Part shown: positions 60,720 through 64,000 of the stretch, one piece after another | Layout of the letters: the number at the start of each line of letters is the position of its first letter | Position numbering within the stretch: the first letter of the stretch is position 1 | NCBI GenBank assembly: GCA_003586115.2 | Contig: QVOM02000025.1 | Coordinates: 46,434,849-46,498,848, forward strand | Direction of reading: 5' to 3' | Source: Salvator merianae | Taxonomy: Eukaryota; Chordata; Lepidosauria; Squamata; Teiidae | Length of the DNA stretch: 64,000 nt | Notes under the pieces: model-generated | Told to the model about the DNA's origin: nothing | Databases searched by the model: none | The model's input: the letters and a program-made list of their open reading frames with translations, nothing else | Position numbers and translations under genes: made by a program

Positions 60720-61330
60720 ACCAACTAATGGATTAGTAAGAATGCATTGATAGGAGGACTGGTGATAAGCCTCTGTGGTAGACAGATCACTTGCTGGTAA
60801 GGTTTGAACAAGCAGTGGCAGCTCCCCTTTGCAGGGGTGGGGGACCCATTGAGATGGTCTACCCTCAGATACTTATGGAATCCAAGCAATTCCTGGGTGG
60901 CTCTGGGGGATTTTCTGATGGACATGGACGGCACTCTTGCTGAGGCTCTGGTCGTACTGAGGAATTCTGAGGTGAGCAGACTCGTTGAGTTGTTAGCACC
61001 CAAGCACCCTCAATGCAGCTGTGGAACCCATAAAGCACCTTGATATTCCCTGGACCTATGGGTGATGAAGCAGGAGGGTCAATGGCTAGAATGCAGGTGG
61101 TGTAAATCCCGCTGTGAGTCTAACAGAACTTGGGTTAGAGCATACTGTTGTGCCTACCATGTGGTGGTGTTGATAGTGAAAGGGAGCTGTTTCTCTTCCA
61201 CCATGGTGTCCCTGAGTAGCCGTCCAACAGAGGTATTCTGAGTCATGAATGGCTTTTTGAGATCTATTCCAAGGAAGCAAGGGTGGCTGCCGCCAATTAT
61301 CTGCTCTGAGAAATTTGCAGGGGAAATACC
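60720..61330 (+). mobile_element. L2-clade LINE, endonuclease-to-RT linker fragment
   Basis: Nucleotide blocks match 33010-33560 in order: GCAGTGGCAGCTCCCCT; GAGATGGTCTACCCTCAG with TTATGGAATC; GATGAAGCAGGAGGGTC; GTCCCTGAGTAGCCGTCC, for which the other copy has GTCCTCAAGTAACTATCC; and ATTTGCAGGG. Both copies derive from the same L2 family, but this one lacks the endonuclease core and the reverse transcriptase. Confidence 0.8.
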
Positions 61331-62761
61331 AATAAAATATTTCAGAGTAATTCAGTTCTATCGGACCATCTACATAAAAAATCCACATTATAACCACATT
61401 AAAAGTTTAAGTTAATTGAAATGATCTGTAGATGAGAAAACAATTAAAGCAAATTTAGATTAAAATAGTTACTAATACATAAAATAAGATTTCTAATCAC
61501 AGACATTGCAGAGAATATTAATACCAAATTGTCTTCTCATCTAGCACCACATGCTGGAAACTAAAGTCACTTTTACTTGACATGTTTAACATAATATTAA
61601 ATACTTCAATAATAAATATAATATATAACCGATTTATATATATGCAACATGTAACTGTGTCCCTTCCTCCTTCTCAATCTAGCCCAAAGCAACCACAGTT
61701 ATTATACCTGCTGGGGGAGGGCATAGCAAAGGTAAAAATACATTTTTTTCATCTCCTCTTTAGCCTAGGACTCCCCTACCCTTCTTACAGAACATTCCAG
61801 CCTACTCCGGGGCCTGCCATAGACTTCACCACCATGCAGATGGAAGGCTCTTATTCTGAAATATAATCTGGAATTAGGCCCGTGTAAAAAGGGCCGTAAA
61901 CTTTGTCAGTTCCTAACAAATGCCAAAACTGAACCCACTATAGAAAAGAATATGCTATTATTACAGGAGCATACTCTTTTGGACAGGTTAGTTTCATTAA
62001 ATCTTCCAGATAACATCCGTGAGGGAAACTTTTTTAGGCTGTGTTCATACGTAACAACAACAGCTCAGAAGTGCCTCAGAGCCGGGTTGCCAAAAGCTGT
62101 AGAAAATGTGCCAAACATCAGATACACCTGTGTTTTTTTTCTGTTTTTTCTATGGCTAGGTTAATTGGTTTGGCATTTTCTGTGGCCAGCCTGCTTCAGA
62201 GACAGTAGCATGTGGCACTTATGTTCTCATTCCACCTCTGATCCACCTTCTCTAGCACAGGTTGTTTATGAAAGGGGGAAGAGCAGATTGATGTGTAAAT
62301 GATTTCAACTTGGGTCATTTCTAAGCTGTCAGTGAGCCACCTTAGATATGCTTTGTTTACTGTATGTGATCACAGTATTAGATCCTGGCTACACACAAAT
62401 TATAACGCATATCAGAACAGTTTGCACAGCATAGTAATCATACATAAATGTGTGAATTCACAGCTGATATTCATTAGGTATGTGGTATTTGCTGAGTGCT
62501 TTGTTTGCAGTTGGAATGTGCATTGTGAATTGTACAGTGCATTTGCTCCTCTGGTGCGGCTGTCTTTTTCCATAGTAAAGATGGGGCAAGGGTGCATAAG
62601 GGTGGGTGAGTAGGCATGGGGGCCTTACACCTACTGTCAATCAATTGAGATCAGGTATCATCTCCTGCTTGGTACAGAGTCTTTTTCCCCTCTCTAAATA
62701 TGTACTGAAGCACTCGAGTGGATACAATATTTTAACGCTTACATGTATATATAATATTTTT
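61331..62761. other. Unassigned stretch with two MITE-like ends
   Basis: The sequence GGAATTAGGCCCGTGTAAAA, then AGGGCC (61871-61896), looks like a right end of a family B element. TTA followed by GGCTGTGTTCATACG (62034-62051) looks like a Harbinger-like left end. Neither could be paired. The rest is AT-rich and unassigned. Confidence 0.4.
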
Positions 62762-64000
62762 GGCCGTGTTCCGACACGGCATTTAATCAGTTTACAGGCC
62801 GTCTTCAGTTCCCGCTGACCCGACATGATCTTGCCATTCCGTAGTTTTTCTGGACTATATCGGCGAAATCCGGACTACTTTGTATTCAGATTTAATGAAG
62901 TCTCAAGCCGTTCCAGATCATTAGAACGCTTTACTTTGCGATGTGGGAACGGGGAATGAGACTATTTGGGAGGGACTGTACTTTTTTGGGGGCGTGCAGA
63001 GGGTGGGATCCCCATTTTGTGCCATCCAATGACAGACTTTGTGGGTGGGCAGGAAGCGCAGTAGTTTCCTCTGCCTCCATTATCCCCCCTTCCGTCGCTG
63101 CCAGGAGAAAAGAAACCGTCCTCCTTTTTGCTTCGCTAAGCTGTGGTCCTTTCTCTTTCTTTATCCCCCATTCAACACTGCCAGGAAGAAATTAAAGGCT
63201 TCCTCCACTTCTGTCTGCTCTTTAAACCAAAAAATAAACTGCGCCTGTTTGGGGTTGCAGTCCTCTTGCCCCAACAAAGAAACCACTCAAGATGAGTTTT
63301 GCCGTTGGCAGCACACAGCTACACAGCAGGGACACATCCTGCTGCGGATGTCTCGGGAGAAGATGAGGCAGAGTCCATTTGCTGGCGATGAACTGCACTA
63401 TCAAGATAGTAGAGCCCCCCCACATTCCCTCCCCACTTTTTCCCTTCGTTACGGACCTCTCCCTGCTTTTGTGCTACTTTTAAATTGCACAATTGCGCAA
63501 AAGTGCACTTGCAAGGGAGCAGAAATCGCCATCAGCCCTTTAAAAAGCCCTTTAAAAGGCCCTTTAAAAAGCCCTTTAAAAGGCCCTTTAAAAAGCCCTT
63601 TAAAAAGCTTGTGGATCATAGTTTTAAAGTTCTGCTTGTGTAGATAGAGGATGTAGTGGAGAGAAGGAGCAAATGGTGAATGACTAGTAACACTGCCGAG
63701 TCAATCCACGATCTGAGGCAGCAGCGGGGACGTATGGAGAGTGGAGCTTTACTTTCCCGCCCCTGTGTCGTCAAGATTTGAACGTTGGGACTGCAGCCAA
63801 TCACTGACTGCACGGGGAGGGGAATTTGGCAAGGGGTGGAGGTAGAAAAGGTACTGTTTCTCCGTGCCAAGCACGGGAAATGTCAGTGTGGGAACGAGCA
63901 GGTATGAATTGAGTCCGTGTTAAACTGTAACTGTGGGAACGACCAGAAGACGAATTCAGTCCTTGTACTCTTCCGATACGGATTAAATTTACGATGTCGG
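62762..64000 (-). mobile_element. Harbinger-like element (family H), copy 2, CpG-rich, runs to the window edge
   Basis: The left end GGCCGTGTTCCGACACGG with ATTTAATCAGTTTACAGGCC is the counterpart of the right end of 20625-22046. The last bases of the window (TTTACGATGTCGG) are the counterpart of its left CAGACATCATAG, so only about ten bases lie outside. Homology is collinear in reverse along most of the length. This copy keeps many CpGs that are TG or CA in copy 1 (for example CCGTGCTTGGCACGG against CCATGCTGAGCATGG). The 202-codon plus-strand frame (63039-63647) runs through a 12-bp minisatellite and is not a transposase. No target duplication can be checked. Confidence 0.83.
63535..63606 (+). 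repeat. 12-bp minisatellite, six units
   Basis: Six perfect 12-base units GCCCTTTAAAAA or GCCCTTTAAAAG follow in the order A, G, A, G, A, A, showing a partly 24-base higher-order period. The array is inside the family H element and is absent from copy 1. It translates as a repeated Ser/Gly-Pro-Leu-Lys, which is why a long plus-strand frame exists here. Confidence 0.95.

Noticed and set aside
63039..63647. 202-codon plus-strand open frame
   Set aside because: It lies inside the family H transposon, its last part is a translated 12-bp minisatellite, and the homologous region of the other copy does not preserve the frame.

Overview
The window is animal nuclear DNA, most likely from a squamate reptile (lizard or snake). 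I infer this from the repeat content: a multi-domain but decayed BovB (RTE-clade) LINE, several L2-clade LINE fragments, a 5'-truncated L1, tRNA-derived SINEs of the sauropsid type, and many short DNA transposons of Harbinger-like and hAT-like form. Base composition is AT-rich. There are no operons, no ribosomal or functional tRNA genes, no CRISPR arrays, and no host protein-coding exon that I can recognise on either strand. Open frames longer than about 100 codons fall inside transposons, in simple repeats, or in sequence open on both strands. The window is best read as intergenic or deep intronic sequence shaped by transposition.

Layout. 0-15 kb: scattered MITEs (1681-2082, 3278-3791, 8088-8225, 8833-9510), two SINE remnants, an L2 3' tail, a hAT MITE with an imperfect 8-bp target duplication (11453-11826), and an L2 C-terminal fragment interrupted by a TTA-flanked MITE. 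15-32 kb: mostly unassigned AT-rich DNA, two copies of a sauropsid interspersed repeat, a 1.42-kb Harbinger-like element with TTA duplications (20625-22046), and a 452-bp relative flanked by TAA (24998-25449). 32-46 kb: an internally deleted L2 LINE (32508-34273), a Harbinger-like element carrying a nested hAT element (38894-39759), a long TTTC microsatellite, and an L1 inserted into an older L2 with a perfect 17-bp target duplication (44301-45542). 48-57 kb: the BovB LINE on the minus strand (49975-52430), an L2 3' region, a Penelope-like C-terminal remnant, a second BovB fragment and local tandem duplications. 57-64 kb: more MITEs, a second copy of the L2 endonuclease-linker segment, and at the right edge a CpG-rich, apparently younger second copy of the 1.4-kb Harbinger-like element (62762 to the edge).

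The elements do not act together as a pathway. What links them is family structure: non-autonomous elements with related termini (GG-C-rich start, then CAGAC or CACAC) recur more than ten times, and the autonomous source that would mobilise them is not in this window. No new biological system was found. The strongest leads are the 1.4-kb Harbinger-like family with two copies of clearly different age, the near-perfect 138-bp palindromic MITE, and the L1-in-L2 and hAT-in-Harbinger nests, which give a relative time order of insertions.
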